A stretch of 64,000 bases of DNA from Aphodoplasma sp045626925 (GCA_045626925.1 JAZUQZ010000003.1:38606-102605), one strand, 5' to 3'; counted from the first letter of the stretch, positions 43,053 to 53,620 are shown. The notes: generated by a model not told the origin, from the sequence alone. Numbers and translations: made by a program.

Positions 43053-43988
43053 GTGTTGTATAGCGTGAATAAAAAAACAAGCACAAAGGAATATATAATA
43101 GCCAATATTGTTTTAGGTGCACTTTGCGCATGCTTGATTATAGATGGTATGGCAGAAATTGCATTACTTGTGCTAATACCTGCATGCCTTACATATATAT
43201 TTACATATTTTAACTTGAAACACGCTGTTTTGCCATTGGTGCTTACGGTGCTTGTTTCATCGGTTGTTAGTGGAAATGTAAACCTGTCGGTGCTTATGCT
43301 TGATGTGCCGATTGCATTTATGTTGCGATATGCAATTATAAAGAAGAAAAGCTTTTTGTTTACTATGTCTTTTGGTGTGTTTGGCGAGCTTATATCGTTT
43401 GCTATAATAGCATTTGTTGTTTATATGGCGGCGTCTTCCGGGGTTGCTGCGTTTGATATATCTCAGTTTCAAACGATGTTTGATAAATCAATAAACGCAG
43501 CTACTGAATTGTATCAGTTTCCGCCTGAAAGCGTGCTTGTGATTCGTGAAATGATTATAGCACTTTTGCCATCTATGCTGGTGAGCATAATGGCGGCTAT
43601 TTCATATGTTATCTTTTACATAACGACTTTTGTTTTAAAAAAATGTGATAGTTCGTATCAACATATACATAAACCGTTTAGCGAGATAAAAGCAGATAAG
43701 AGCTGTGTGTTTGCATTTGTTATTTTCTTTATAGCAAGCTTGTTTACAGATGGTGTTATTTCGTCGACACTTGTGAATATTGTTATGATACTTGGATTTT
43801 TTTTGTTTGTATGCGGTGCTAGTGCCATAACATTTTTTGCAAAAAGGGTAAAAAATCGTGTGGCGAGAATTTTTGTATATGTATTGATAGCATTTAGTAT
43901 GGCATTTACATCGACAATGTTTATGTTTGTTGGTTTTATTGATACTTTTTCAAATAGTCGAAGAGCGAATAAGAGTTCAGATGACTAA
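43053..43988 (+). CDS. yybS: YybS-like DUF2232 membrane protein
   Basis: 311-aa integral membrane protein with about eight hydrophobic segments, matching DUF2232 (YybS) in topology and position. The gene stands directly upstream of gdpP, rplI and dnaB, as in Bacillus. Function unknown. GTG 43053 has GGGGTG about 8 nt upstream. Confidence 0.85.
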   Translation: MLYSVNKKTSTKEYIIANIVLGALCACLIIDGMAEIALLVLIPACLTYIFTYFNLKHAVLPLVLTVLVSSVVSGNVNLSVLMLDVPIAFMLRYAIIKKKSFLFTMSFGVFGELISFAIIAFVVYMAASSGVAAFDISQFQTMFDKSINAATELYQFPPESVLVIREMIIALLPSMLVSIMAAISYVIFYITTFVLKKCDSSYQHIHKPFSEIKADKSCVFAFVIFFIASLFTDGVISSTLVNIVMILGFFLFVCGASAITFFAKRVKNRVARIFVYVLIAFSMAFTSTMFMFVGFIDTFSNSRRANKSSDD

Positions 43989-44020
43989 CAGTAACAGAAG
44001 AAGAGGGGATTTTTTATACT

Positions 44021-46030
44021 ATGAAAAAGAATAAATGGTATCTTATAAATCTATATCGCGCACTTTCTCTTGCTCAATGGTGTGTTCTTGTTTGCGCTGT
44101 GATGACATTTTTTACAGGACCAAACCAGATGTGGCTTGGTATTGTTGAAATTGTGTTGTTTGTTGTGCTTCTTATGCTCAATATTTTGGATCACAAAAGG
44201 CGTGATATGGACATTAGAGAGTATGTTCAAAAGCTTAATAGCCACATGGATACAGCTACAAGGGATTCGCTTGTAAATTTTCCGTTCCCCATGCTTATTG
44301 CACATCTTGATGGGCGCGTTTCGTGGTATAATCAAAGCTTTGCAAAGATTATTGAGGGGGAAACTCTGTTTGAAAGAAATGTTACAGAGATTATTGAGGA
44401 CCTGAATTGGAGCGATGTTTTGCGTATGCAAGAGGGAATATCGCTTGATGTTTTGTATCGTGAGCATCGTTATAGTGTTATGGGAAACATTATAAAGCCC
44501 GACCCAAAGAGAGATAACGAGTATTTAATTCTTCTGTATTGGCTTGATAAAACAGAGCTTATAACAACAAAGAAAAAGTATCTTGAAGAAAAGACAGATA
44601 CATGCATTATTATGATTGATAATTATGATGATGTAATGAATAGCATGGAGGAGTCATTAAAACCACAAATGACATCGCTTATAGCGCAGTATATACACGA
44701 GTGGATAGGCGATGCAAGAGGCGTGCTTAAAAAGCTTGAACGCGACAGATACATGTTTATGTTCGAGCATAAATATATAGAAAAATTTATCTCAGAAAAA
44801 TTTGAGATTCTTGACCATGTTCGTGAGATAAGCATTGGCAACAAAACCCCTGCAACAATAAGTATAGGTATAGGTTGTGGCGGCGATGATATAGTTGCAA
44901 ATGAAGAATATTCGCGCATGGCGCTTGACATGGCACTTGGCCGTGGTGGTGACCAGGTAGTTATAAAGGATGAAAATCAGTTCAAGTTTTATGGTGGCAG
45001 TACAAATGAACATGAAAAGAGTACTCGCGTAAAGTCGCGCGTGATTGCATATGCACTAAAACAACTTATAACAAGTGAGAAAAATGTTGTTATTATGGGG
45101 CACAAATCGCCTGATATGGATTCGCTTGGCGCGGCGATAGGTCTGTCGCGCAGTGTAAAAAATCGTGGCAAAAGCGTTAAAATTGTTTGTGGCGAATGCG
45201 GTGAAACTGCAAGAAAGTTCGTCTCACTTATGACATCATCTGATAGTGAGGCGACAGAGTTGTTTATTACGCCTGAAGAGGCAACAAACTTTGTTGATGG
45301 CGATACAGTTTTGATTATTGTTGATACGCATCGTCCTTCTCTTACAGAAAATCCCGAGCTTCTTAAAGCGGCGGGCGAGCTTGTACTTATTGACCATCAC
45401 AGGCGTGGCACAGAGTTTATTGAAAATTGTTCGCTTGTATATCACGAGCCATATGCTTCGTCTACAAGTGAAATGGTAACAGAGCTTTTGCAATATATGG
45501 ATAATAAAACAATGCTTACAAAGTTTGAGGCAGAGGCGATATATGCAGGTATTTTTATGGACACAAAAAACTTTACCTTTAAAACAGGCGTACGAACATT
45601 TGATGCAGCGTCGTTTTTGCGCAAGCATGGTGTCGATACGGCAGAAGTTAAAAAAATGTTCCAGAGTGACCTTGGGCATTATAACAGCAAGGCAAAAATT
45701 GTTGCTTGTTCAGAGTTTGTCCGTGATAATATAGCAATAGCTATAAGTCCTGTTGAAGTGAGCGACGAGGTCGTTATAGTTGCCCAAGCAGCAGATGAGT
45801 TGCTCGGTATCGAAGGCGTGGAGGCATCCTTTGTGGTGGCACCACTTAGAGATGAGGTTATTATAAGTGGCAGGTCCTGGGGCGGTGTAAATGTTCAGTT
45901 TATACTTGAAAAGCTTGGGGGCGGCGGACACTTGACAGTTGCCGGGGCACAACTTAAGGATGTAAGCATAGAAGAAGCAAAAGAAAAACTTCTTTTGGCA
46001 ATTGATGAGTGTATAGACGAACAGGAATAA
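44021..46030 (+). CDS. gdpP: Cyclic-di-AMP phosphodiesterase GdpP
   Basis: 669-aa membrane enzyme that hydrolyses c-di-AMP to pApA, affecting cell-wall and potassium homeostasis. Order: two transmembrane helices (about 10-55), a PAS domain (about 75-160), a degenerate GGDEF domain (about 170-300), a DHH domain (MGHKSPDMDSLGAAIG, IVDTHRPSL, LIDHHRRG) and a DHHA1 domain with GGGGHLTVAGAQ. All metal-binding DHH motifs are intact. AAGAGGGG precedes the ATG. rplI follows 21 nt downstream. Confidence 0.96.
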   Translation: MKKNKWYLINLYRALSLAQWCVLVCAVMTFFTGPNQMWLGIVEIVLFVVLLMLNILDHKRRDMDIREYVQKLNSHMDTATRDSLVNFPFPMLIAHLDGRVSWYNQSFAKIIEGETLFERNVTEIIEDLNWSDVLRMQEGISLDVLYREHRYSVMGNIIKPDPKRDNEYLILLYWLDKTELITTKKKYLEEKTDTCIIMIDNYDDVMNSMEESLKPQMTSLIAQYIHEWIGDARGVLKKLERDRYMFMFEHKYIEKFISEKFEILDHVREISIGNKTPATISIGIGCGGDDIVANEEYSRMALDMALGRGGDQVVIKDENQFKFYGGSTNEHEKSTRVKSRVIAYALKQLITSEKNVVIMGHKSPDMDSLGAAIGLSRSVKNRGKSVKIVCGECGETARKFVSLMTSSDSEATELFITPEEATNFVDGDTVLIIVDTHRPSLTENPELLKAAGELVLIDHHRRGTEFIENCSLVYHEPYASSTSEMVTELLQYMDNKTMLTKFEAEAIYAGIFMDTKNFTFKTGVRTFDAASFLRKHGVDTAEVKKMFQSDLGHYNSKAKIVACSEFVRDNIAIAISPVEVSDEVVIVAQAADELLGIEGVEASFVVAPLRDEVIISGRSWGGVNVQFILEKLGGGGHLTVAGAQLKDVSIEEAKEKLLLAIDECIDEQE

Positions 46031-46051
46031 GTTTGGCAGGAGGATAATAAT

Positions 46052-46498
46052 ATGAAAGTAATTTTGCAGGCAGATGTTAAAGGCAAGGGGAAAAAAGGCG
46101 AAATCAAAGAGGTTTCTGATGGCTATGCGCGCAACTTTTTGTTTCCGCGCAAGCTTGCAATAGAGGCCAATAGTTTAAATATCAATTCGGTAAAAGGTCA
46201 ACAGGAGGCGCAGGCTTTTCACAAAGCGCAGGAAAAAGAAAAGGCACTTGAGGTAAAGGCGAAAATTGATGCAGCAAGTGTATCTTTAAAGGCAAAAGCA
46301 GGCGCAGGTGGCAAGCTTTTTGGCTCAATTACAAGCAAGGATGTTGCAGATGCACTAAAAATGCAACAGCACATTGTTGTTGACAAAAAGAAGTTTAATA
46401 TGCCTGATGGCATAAAAACTATTGGCACAACAGAGGTTGAAGTAAGAGTATATCCTGAAATTGTGGCAAAACTCAAGGTAATAGTTACAGAGGAGTAA
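46052..46498 (+). CDS. rplI: 50S ribosomal protein L9
   Basis: 148-aa two-domain ribosomal protein. The N-domain MKVILQADVKGKGKKGEIKE and GYARNFLFPRKLA bind 23S rRNA; a long helix connects to the C-domain (GKLFGSITSKDVADAL). AGGAGG precedes the ATG. Part of the gdpP-rplI-dnaB unit. Confidence 0.98.
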   Translation: MKVILQADVKGKGKKGEIKEVSDGYARNFLFPRKLAIEANSLNINSVKGQQEAQAFHKAQEKEKALEVKAKIDAASVSLKAKAGAGGKLFGSITSKDVADALKMQQHIVVDKKKFNMPDGIKTIGTTEVEVRVYPEIVAKLKVIVTEE

Positions 46499-46523
46499 TA
46501 AGGCCTTATAAGGAGAGAGAAAA

Positions 46524-47873
46524 ATGGATTTAGCGGGGAGAACGGTTCCATATAGTGTCGAGGCTGAACAGTCAGTCCTTGGCGGCATACTTATTGACCA
46601 TAATTGTATGGCATCGGTAGCTGAGCGCATAGGTGAACAAGATTTTTATTTTGAGCATAATAGGGTAATTTTTTCTGTTATGCTTGAGCTTTTTAACACA
46701 AACAAACCCATTGATATAGTAACAGTTTCTGATGCACTTACGGGTCAAAGCCGACTTGATGCGGTAGGTGGTGTGTCTTATTTGTCGAGCGTTGCAGCGT
46801 CTGTACCGACAACGGCAAACATAACTCAATATGCTGATATCGTTTCTCAAAAGTCGCTTTTGCGCAGACTTATAGATGCGGGAAATGCGATTGTAAACAT
46901 GGGTTACGATGCGACCGAGGAGCCTGAAATTGTATTAGAAAAATCAGAAAAAATGATTTTTGATATATTGCAAGGCAAGGACTCGCGCAGTGTTGTGCGT
47001 ATAAGAGAGCTTTTGGGCGATACATTTAAAATGATGCAGGAAATGGCAGCAAAAAAAGGTAAGGTTACAGGCGTGCCAACAGGATTTGGATATCTTGACC
47101 AGATGACATCAGGCTTGCAGAAAAGTGACCTTATATTGATTGCGGCGCGTCCTGCTATGGGTAAGACGAGTTTTGCACTCAATATTGCACAAAATGCTGC
47201 TATTAAATCGAATGTTGCAACCGCTATTTTTAATCTTGAAATGTCAAAAGAGCAGCTTGCGAGCAGGATTATCTGTTCCGAGTCTGTCGTAAGCGTTGGC
47301 AAGCTTCGTGATGGTACAATCGATGCAAATGATTGGGTAAGTATTGGTGAAAATATGCAACGACTTGAAAAAGCGCCGATTTTTATTGATGATTCTTCAT
47401 CAGTAACAGTGTCAGAAATTCGCGCAAAGTGCCGTCGTTTAAAGCAACAACATAATCTTGGCCTTGTAATAATCGACTATTTACAGCTTATGCAAGGTAC
47501 AGGTAAAAACAGGAGCGAAAATCGTCAGAATGAGATTGCGGAGATTTCGCGCTCGCTCAAAATTTTGGCAAAGGAAATACAAGTTCCTATTGTGACATTG
47601 TCACAGCTTTCGCGTGGACCAGAAAGCAGAACAAATAAGCGTCCAATGCTTTCTGATCTTCGTGAGTCGGGTGCTATTGAGCAAGATGCGGATATTGTAA
47701 TGTTTTTGTATAGAGATGAGTACTATAATCCCGACAGCCCTGATAAAAATGTTGCAGAGTGCATTATTGCAAAGCATCGTAATGGCGAAACAGGCACCAT
47801 AAAGTTTTGGTGGGATGGCGCACATACGAGGTTTTTGCATATGGACAAACAACAAAATGATGAGGAAGCATAA
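46524..47873 (+). CDS. dnaB: Replicative DNA helicase DnaB (DnaC of Bacillus)
   Basis: 449-aa RecA-fold hexameric helicase that unwinds DNA at the fork. The N-terminal domain (PYSVEAEQSVLGGILID) binds primase; the helicase domain has Walker A ARPAMGKTSFAL, Walker B LVIIDYLQLM and the arginine-finger region FLYRDEYYN. No intein is present. AAGGAGAG precedes the ATG. Its stop codon TAA shares one base with the tilS start. Confidence 0.97.
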   Translation: MDLAGRTVPYSVEAEQSVLGGILIDHNCMASVAERIGEQDFYFEHNRVIFSVMLELFNTNKPIDIVTVSDALTGQSRLDAVGGVSYLSSVAASVPTTANITQYADIVSQKSLLRRLIDAGNAIVNMGYDATEEPEIVLEKSEKMIFDILQGKDSRSVVRIRELLGDTFKMMQEMAAKKGKVTGVPTGFGYLDQMTSGLQKSDLILIAARPAMGKTSFALNIAQNAAIKSNVATAIFNLEMSKEQLASRIICSESVVSVGKLRDGTIDANDWVSIGENMQRLEKAPIFIDDSSSVTVSEIRAKCRRLKQQHNLGLVIIDYLQLMQGTGKNRSENRQNEIAEISRSLKILAKEIQVPIVTLSQLSRGPESRTNKRPMLSDLRESGAIEQDADIVMFLYRDEYYNPDSPDKNVAECIIAKHRNGETGTIKFWWDGAHTRFLHMDKQQNDEEA

Positions 47874-49264
47874 TGAAAAGTGAAACAGAGTTTGTTAAAA
47901 AAGTTAAAAGATTTATTATAAAAAACAGCTTGCTTGATAAGGGCGATAATGTTTTGGTTTGCCTGTCAGGCGGGGCGGACTCTGTTTGCCTTTTGCGCAT
48001 TATGTGTGCGCTTAAAGATGATTTTGAGTTTAATTTATATGCATCCCATGTTAATCATATGCTGCGCGCCGACCAGGCGGATAGTGATGAACAGTTTTGC
48101 AAGGACTTGTGCGCAAAACTTGGCGTAGAGCTTTATACATTATGTGCTGATGTAGCAAGTATTGCAAAAGAAAAAGGCGAAAGTGTAGAGGCTGCTGCAA
48201 GAAGTGTTCGATATGATTACTTTTTTTCACTAAAAAAGGAGCTTGGGATAGACAAAATCTTAACTGCACACAACAAAAATGATAACGCAGAGACGAGTCT
48301 TATGTACTATTTGCGTGGCAGTGGAATAGATGGAATAAAGGGTATCGTGCCAAAGCGCGATGATGGTGTAGTGCGTCCGCTTCTTTGCGTTTTGCGCAAG
48401 GAGATTGAAGAATATTTAGACGCTATAAATCAAGATTTTGTTACAGATAAAACAAATTTTGAAGCTGTATATATGAGAAACAAACTTCGGTTAAATCTTA
48501 TACCTGAGCTTGAAAAAAATTATAATTCTAATCTAATCGAAACATTGTCGGATAATGCGTTATTGATGGGCATTGATGCAATGTATTTAAATAATGAGGC
48601 GCAAAAACGCTTTGAGGATATAGTCGAGTATAAGGACGAAAAAATTTCTATAAACATTGATGAATATAACAAAACGGAAAAACCGCTCGCCCTGCGCATA
48701 ATTCGTTATGCAATAGCGATGCTGCGTGGCAGTGACAAAAATATATCCTATGACACAATAATGCGTTGTGACAGTCTGTTTTGCGAGGGAAAAACAGCTC
48801 AAAAGGTAAGCATTGACAAAGAATATTTTGCCCTGCGCGACTATAAAGAGGTGCTTTTTAAAAAAGAGTGTGCCGTTTTGGACAGCTATTGCTATAAGGC
48901 AGAGCTTGGGCGCGATATATATATAGAAGAAATTGATATGAGCTTTCATTTATCAGTTACAGACAAAATGGAGCGCGCCAAAAAAAACTGTGAATATTTT
49001 GATTATAATTTATTATGCGGGCAAATATATATAAGAAGCAGAAAAAATGGTGATGTATTTGCACCATTTAATATGAAGGGGACGAAAAAACTAAAAGATT
49101 TTTTCATAGATGAAAAAATCAGTCACAACGAGCGCGAATTGGTTCCGCTTTTGGTATGCGGTGACGATGTGCTATGGGTTTGTGGTATGAGGAGAAGCAA
49201 TTTATACAAAGTGAGCGCTGATACTAAAAGTATACTTAAGATAGAGCTTTGGGAGGGGAAATAA
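47873..49264 (+). CDS. tilS: tRNA(Ile)-lysidine synthase
   Basis: 463-aa PP-loop ATPase that converts C34 of tRNA-Ile(CAU) to lysidine. The P-loop is VCLSGGADSVCLLR; NHMLRADQADSDE and HNKNDNAETSLMYYLRGSG are family motifs. The C-terminal domain ends with DFFIDEKISHNERELVPLL. It overlaps dnaB by one base (TAATG) and is followed 2 nt later by hpt, the usual tilS-hpt-ftsH order. Confidence 0.96.
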   Translation: MKSETEFVKKVKRFIIKNSLLDKGDNVLVCLSGGADSVCLLRIMCALKDDFEFNLYASHVNHMLRADQADSDEQFCKDLCAKLGVELYTLCADVASIAKEKGESVEAAARSVRYDYFFSLKKELGIDKILTAHNKNDNAETSLMYYLRGSGIDGIKGIVPKRDDGVVRPLLCVLRKEIEEYLDAINQDFVTDKTNFEAVYMRNKLRLNLIPELEKNYNSNLIETLSDNALLMGIDAMYLNNEAQKRFEDIVEYKDEKISINIDEYNKTEKPLALRIIRYAIAMLRGSDKNISYDTIMRCDSLFCEGKTAQKVSIDKEYFALRDYKEVLFKKECAVLDSYCYKAELGRDIYIEEIDMSFHLSVTDKMERAKKNCEYFDYNLLCGQIYIRSRKNGDVFAPFNMKGTKKLKDFFIDEKISHNERELVPLLVCGDDVLWVCGMRRSNLYKVSADTKSILKIELWEGK

Positions 49265-49266
49265 AA

Positions 49267-49818
49267 ATGTGTATTCATGAGGATGTAGAAAAGACTTTGA
49301 TTTCTGAAGAAGAGCTTTCAAAAAGAGTGAGTGAGCTTGCAGAGCAGATAAGTAAAGATTATGAGGGCAAAAAAGTGCTTATTGTAACACTTCTGAAAGG
49401 CGGCGTAGTTTTTAGCGTTGACCTTATGAGAAAGTTGAGCATTCCTGTCGAGATTGAATTTATGTGTGTATCAAGCTATGGTTCGTCATCAAAAACATCA
49501 GGTAATGTAAAAATCGACAAAGATCTTGACCAATCGATAAAAGGCAAGCATGTACTTTTGGTTGAAGATATAATAGATAGCGGTCTTACACTTAATCGCG
49601 TAAGGGAACTGCTTGAAAGTCGCGAGCCGGCGAGTCTTAAAATATGCACAATTTTAGATAAGCCGTCACGCAGAAAGACATATGTTGATGTAGAGTACAC
49701 AGGGTTTGAGATTCCTGACGAGTTTGTTGTTGGATATGGACTTGATTATGCACAAAAGCATAGAAATCTTCCATATGTTGGTGTTTTAAAGCGCAGTGTG
49801 TATGAAAATGAAGATTAA
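49267..49818 (+). CDS. hpt: Hypoxanthine phosphoribosyltransferase
   Basis: 183-aa purine salvage enzyme forming IMP/GMP from hypoxanthine/guanine and PRPP. The PRPP motif is VLLVEDIIDSGLTLNRV; the N-terminal VTLLKGGVVFSVDLMR and the C-terminal YAQKHRNLPYVGVLK fit the family. ATG 49267 has GGGAGGGG upstream; the frame start at TTG 49249 lies before this site. Confidence 0.96.
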   Translation: MCIHEDVEKTLISEEELSKRVSELAEQISKDYEGKKVLIVTLLKGGVVFSVDLMRKLSIPVEIEFMCVSSYGSSSKTSGNVKIDKDLDQSIKGKHVLLVEDIIDSGLTLNRVRELLESREPASLKICTILDKPSRRKTYVDVEYTGFEIPDEFVVGYGLDYAQKHRNLPYVGVLKRSVYENED

Positions 49819-49915
49819 GGAAAAAATGTAGACAAATTATAAACATTTTGTGAAGAGTGTTGTATTAAAACGATATTTATGATAACATATTCTACATGGA
49901 AAAGGAGTTGATAGC

Positions 49916-51853
49916 TTGAGAAAAAAGTTTAAAAGTTTTGGATTTTATGCAGTTTTATTTGCTGTGTTATTGATACTTGTTTATGCACTGTCCGGCACCC
50001 AATCGCCTGCGGTGAAAAAAGTTTATTCAGACCTTTTGCGCGAGGTTGATGCAGGAAGAGTGTCAGAGCTTACTGTTGTTGAAAATAAAGCTGTAGCAAA
50101 GCTTTCCGAGCCTATAAAAGTTACCGATGAAAACGGCAAAGTGATTTCTGACAATATTAACACAATAGAGGTCGACATACCAAATATGCTTGTATTTGAG
50201 CAGGATTTGGGGGAAACAATCAGAACACAAGTGCGTGAGGGAAAGCTTAAATATGATACACAAGCCCCAGTAGGACAGCCGTGGTGGGTATCACTTTTGC
50301 CGGTGCTTGGAACGGTGGGACTTTTGATTTTTATTTATGTCTTTTTTATGCAACAGTCTCAGGGCGGTTCAAAGGCGATGTCATTTGGGAAAAGCAGGGC
50401 AAAAGTTAATTCTGACCAAAACAAAAAGAAGGTTATGTTTGCTGATGTTGCCGGTGCAGATGAAGAAAAGGCAGAGCTTGAAGAAATTGTTGATTTTTTG
50501 AAATATCCTAAGAAATATATTGACCTTGGTGCTCGCATTCCGCGTGGTGTACTTTTGGTGGGCCCTCCCGGAACGGGTAAAACACTATTGGCAAAGGCGG
50601 TATCTGGTGAGGCGGGTGTTCCGTTCTTCAGCATTAGCGGTTCTGACTTTGTTGAGATGTTTGTCGGCGTAGGTGCGTCAAGAGTTCGTGATTTGTTTGA
50701 ACAAGCAAAGAAAAACAGTCCGTGCATAGTGTTTATTGATGAGATTGATGCTGTTGGACGCCAGCGTGGTGCAGGTCTTGGCGGAGGACATGACGAAAGA
50801 GAACAAACACTTAATCAGCTTCTTGTTGAGATGGATGGCTTTGGCGAAAATGCAGGCGTTATAGTTTTGGCTGCAACAAACAGACCCGACATACTTGACC
50901 CCGCATTGTTAAGACCGGGCCGTTTTGACAGACAGGTTGTTGTTGGTGTTCCTGACATTGTTGGAAGAGAAGCTATTTTAAAGGTGCATTCAAGAGGCAA
51001 GCCACTTGGCGATGATGTTGACTTATCAGTAATCGCAAAGACAACGGCCGGCTTTACAGGTGCAGACCTTGAAAATCTTATGAATGAGGCGGCGCTTCTT
51101 GCAGCTCGTGAAAACAGCGTTCAAATTCACATTGGACATCTTGAAGATGCAATGTTAAAGGTTGTAATGGGAACGGAGAAAAAATCGCGTAAAATTACAG
51201 AACATGAGAAGAAGCTTACAGCGTTTCATGAGGCAGGCCACGCAGTTATTGCAAAGCATTTGCCGACACAAGACCCTGTACATGAGGTATCTATAATACC
51301 GCGTGGTATGGCAGGCGGCTATACGATGCATTTGCCAAGTGAGGATAAGTGGTACACCTCGAAAATTGAAATGACAGAAAATATTATAGCGCTTTTGGGT
51401 GGACGCGTTGCAGAGAAGATATCGCTTGACGATATAAGCACAGGCGCATCAAATGATATTGAGCGTGCGACAGAAATTGCACGCAAAATGGTTATGCAGT
51501 ATGGTATGAGCGATAAAATTGGACCGATTAACTATGGCGGTTCTGCACACGAGGTATTTATTGGCAGAGATTTGGCACAGTCTAAAAACTATAGCGAAGA
51601 GGTTGCGGCGCGCATAGATGCTGAAATTAAGGGTATTATTGATTCGTGCTATAAAAAGTGTGAAGATATTTTGCGTGATGATTTTGAGACACTTACACGC
51701 GTTGCAAATGCACTTATAGAGCGTGAAAAGATATCAGGCGAGGAGTTTGAAAAACTCTTCAACAACATTCCGCTCGATGATGCTGATGAGCAGCAAATAA
51801 GTGATATAGTTGAAGAATCTGAAAATATTGAGCAAAACGATTTGCAAGAATAA
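49916..51853 (+). CDS. ftsH: ATP-dependent zinc metalloprotease FtsH
   Basis: 645-aa membrane AAA+ protease for quality control and regulated proteolysis. Two transmembrane helices (about 8-26 and 125-145) flank an external domain. The AAA domain has GPPGTGKTLLAKAV, FIDEIDAVGRQRG and the SRH motif NRPDILDPALLRPGRFDRQ. The protease motif is AFHEAGHAVIA. The start is TTG 49916 with AAGGAG 8 nt upstream. The tail is acidic. Full length. Confidence 0.97.
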   Translation: MRKKFKSFGFYAVLFAVLLILVYALSGTQSPAVKKVYSDLLREVDAGRVSELTVVENKAVAKLSEPIKVTDENGKVISDNINTIEVDIPNMLVFEQDLGETIRTQVREGKLKYDTQAPVGQPWWVSLLPVLGTVGLLIFIYVFFMQQSQGGSKAMSFGKSRAKVNSDQNKKKVMFADVAGADEEKAELEEIVDFLKYPKKYIDLGARIPRGVLLVGPPGTGKTLLAKAVSGEAGVPFFSISGSDFVEMFVGVGASRVRDLFEQAKKNSPCIVFIDEIDAVGRQRGAGLGGGHDEREQTLNQLLVEMDGFGENAGVIVLAATNRPDILDPALLRPGRFDRQVVVGVPDIVGREAILKVHSRGKPLGDDVDLSVIAKTTAGFTGADLENLMNEAALLAARENSVQIHIGHLEDAMLKVVMGTEKKSRKITEHEKKLTAFHEAGHAVIAKHLPTQDPVHEVSIIPRGMAGGYTMHLPSEDKWYTSKIEMTENIIALLGGRVAEKISLDDISTGASNDIERATEIARKMVMQYGMSDKIGPINYGGSAHEVFIGRDLAQSKNYSEEVAARIDAEIKGIIDSCYKKCEDILRDDFETLTRVANALIEREKISGEEFEKLFNNIPLDDADEQQISDIVEESENIEQNDLQE

Positions 51854-51879
51854 GTATAAAATATTAGGAGGAATTTGTT

Positions 51880-52080
51880 ATGGAGGTTACAAAAGATATG
51901 ATTATTGCTGATGTGTTAAAGCTTGACCCATCTACTGCGCAGTTTTTCTTGGATATGGGCATGCATTGTCTTGGTTGCCCGTCAGCAAGCGGGGAGTCAA
52001 TAGAGGACGCGTGTGCAGTACATGCGACAGACCCTGATGAGCTTGTAGCAAGTATTAACGCATATTTGGAAAGCAAATAA
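51880..52080 (+). CDS. DUF1858 redox-disulfide domain protein
   Basis: 66-aa stand-alone DUF1858 domain (MIIADVLKLDPSTAQFFLDM). GMHCLGCPSASGESIEDAC contains the conserved CxxC pair next to a family proline. The domain is seen alone or fused to hybrid-cluster and DUF438 proteins and is thought to be redox active, but its role is undefined. AGGAGG precedes the ATG; it lies 26 nt after ftsH. Confidence 0.9.
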   Translation: MEVTKDMIIADVLKLDPSTAQFFLDMGMHCLGCPSASGESIEDACAVHATDPDELVASINAYLESK

Positions 52081-52095
52081 ATTTTAGCCGATTAG

Positions 52096-52127
52096 ATGCA
52101 CAGCAGCCATTGGGGCGGCTGTGCATT
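52096..52127 (+). terminator. Hairpin after DUF1858 gene
   Basis: Stem ATGCACAGCaGCC / GCgGCTGTGCAT; the T tract is short (TTTGG), so termination may be partial. Confidence 0.6.
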
Positions 52128-52187
52128 TGGCAGTAAAGTGGCGATGTGATAAAAGCATAGCCAAACGGATAAGTGGGGGAATTATAT

Positions 52188-53492
52188 ATGAGCGCTTACC
52201 TTAAACGCATTGGTACAAGACTTTCGTCATTGTTTACGGGCGGTGTCTTGATGCGCGAGCAGAAGATGTTTTTGTCGACAGTGTCGCTGTTTTTCATAGC
52301 AACAACATTGTCGGGTATCTTTGTAAACACTTTTATATATTCGTGTGCATATGCAAGTGGCAAGACAGTTTCGGCGCTTCATGCGGTAGCGTATTATAAT
52401 TTGTGTATGTACGCTTCAATGGCGTTGTTTTCAGTTATAATAGGCATTGTCGGCAAGACGATAAGCACGCGTGTTTTGATGTGTATAGGCATCGTATTTT
52501 ATGCCTTTTTGTATATTCTCTTATTAGTATGGGGGATAATGAGCGTAAAGTATATATGGGTTTTAGGCTTTTTGAGTGGTATGGGAGCTGCTGTATTTAA
52601 TCTCAATTACAGCGGTGCAGTTACTTATGCTACAAGTAATGAAAGCAGAACATATTATCTTGCATTGCAAGGCATAATAAATTCTATCGTTGCAGTAATT
52701 GCACCGTTTTTAGCGGGTGTAATTTCTGCACTTGTAGGTGGGATGAATGGTTATATTACACTTTTTATAATATCGCTTCTTATATTATCGTCGAGTATTG
52801 TTTGTGGATTTGGTCTAAGCTATAACGACGGGAAAAAAGGCGGGACCCAATTTGGTAATGTGTTTGTCTTTTCTATTAAGGATAAGGGTTTTCGCTATTG
52901 TGCATTTTCTGATATAATAAGTGGTTTGCGCGATGGTGTGAGTATATTTTTGATACCGATGCTACTATTTTCTATACGGATGTCAAATTTTCTGGTTGGT
53001 GTGTATATGCTCGTATTTGCGGCAGTACAGGTAGTTATGTCAGAGATAGCAAAACGCTATATTACCGATAAAAACAGAATGGGTGTAATATTTTTAACGA
53101 GTGTTGTCCATATTATATCTGCATTTGTGCTTTTTTCGGGCGTTGATATGCTTTCGATTTTTTCATATGGAGTTATGAGTGCGCTTGCACAAGGAGTGTT
53201 TGTGACTGCGGCGTTTGCAGTTTTTTATAACGCAGCATATAAAATTCCACACGGACATCGAAAAAACCTTGAAATTTTGTCTGTGCGCGAGTTTTACATA
53301 AATATTGGGAAAATTATTGGTATATTTATTGTGATGCTTGTAATGCGAGAAACGACATATGTAATTTTTACAATGTTTATTTTCGGTATATTGCAAATTC
53401 TTTCGTGGTTTACGCTGATGCTTGCTACGAGGGAGAATAAATCGATTATAGATGAGACTGAGCAGGAAAATATTAAATTTGAAATAAATTAA
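52188..53492 (+). CDS. Major facilitator superfamily transporter
   Basis: 434-aa membrane protein with about 12 hydrophobic segments arranged as two six-helix halves, with polar loop YNDGKKGGTQ between them. It is a divergent MFS member; the substrate cannot be inferred. ATG 52188 has GGGGGAA upstream, whereas the frame start at 52173 precedes it. Flanked by hairpins, probably monocistronic. Confidence 0.82.
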   Translation: MSAYLKRIGTRLSSLFTGGVLMREQKMFLSTVSLFFIATTLSGIFVNTFIYSCAYASGKTVSALHAVAYYNLCMYASMALFSVIIGIVGKTISTRVLMCIGIVFYAFLYILLLVWGIMSVKYIWVLGFLSGMGAAVFNLNYSGAVTYATSNESRTYYLALQGIINSIVAVIAPFLAGVISALVGGMNGYITLFIISLLILSSSIVCGFGLSYNDGKKGGTQFGNVFVFSIKDKGFRYCAFSDIISGLRDGVSIFLIPMLLFSIRMSNFLVGVYMLVFAAVQVVMSEIAKRYITDKNRMGVIFLTSVVHIISAFVLFSGVDMLSIFSYGVMSALAQGVFVTAAFAVFYNAAYKIPHGHRKNLEILSVREFYINIGKIIGIFIVMLVMRETTYVIFTMFIFGILQILSWFTLMLATRENKSIIDETEQENIKFEIN

Positions 53493-53620
53493 GTAGACAA
53501 CAAGGGTTTACTGTGTTAAAATATATATATACTTTTGAAAATATTGATTGTGGGTTGGATATGTCCTGCGCATAAAGGTATGCTTTGCTATTGGTGCGTA
53601 GCGACGGAAAGGAAGTTATT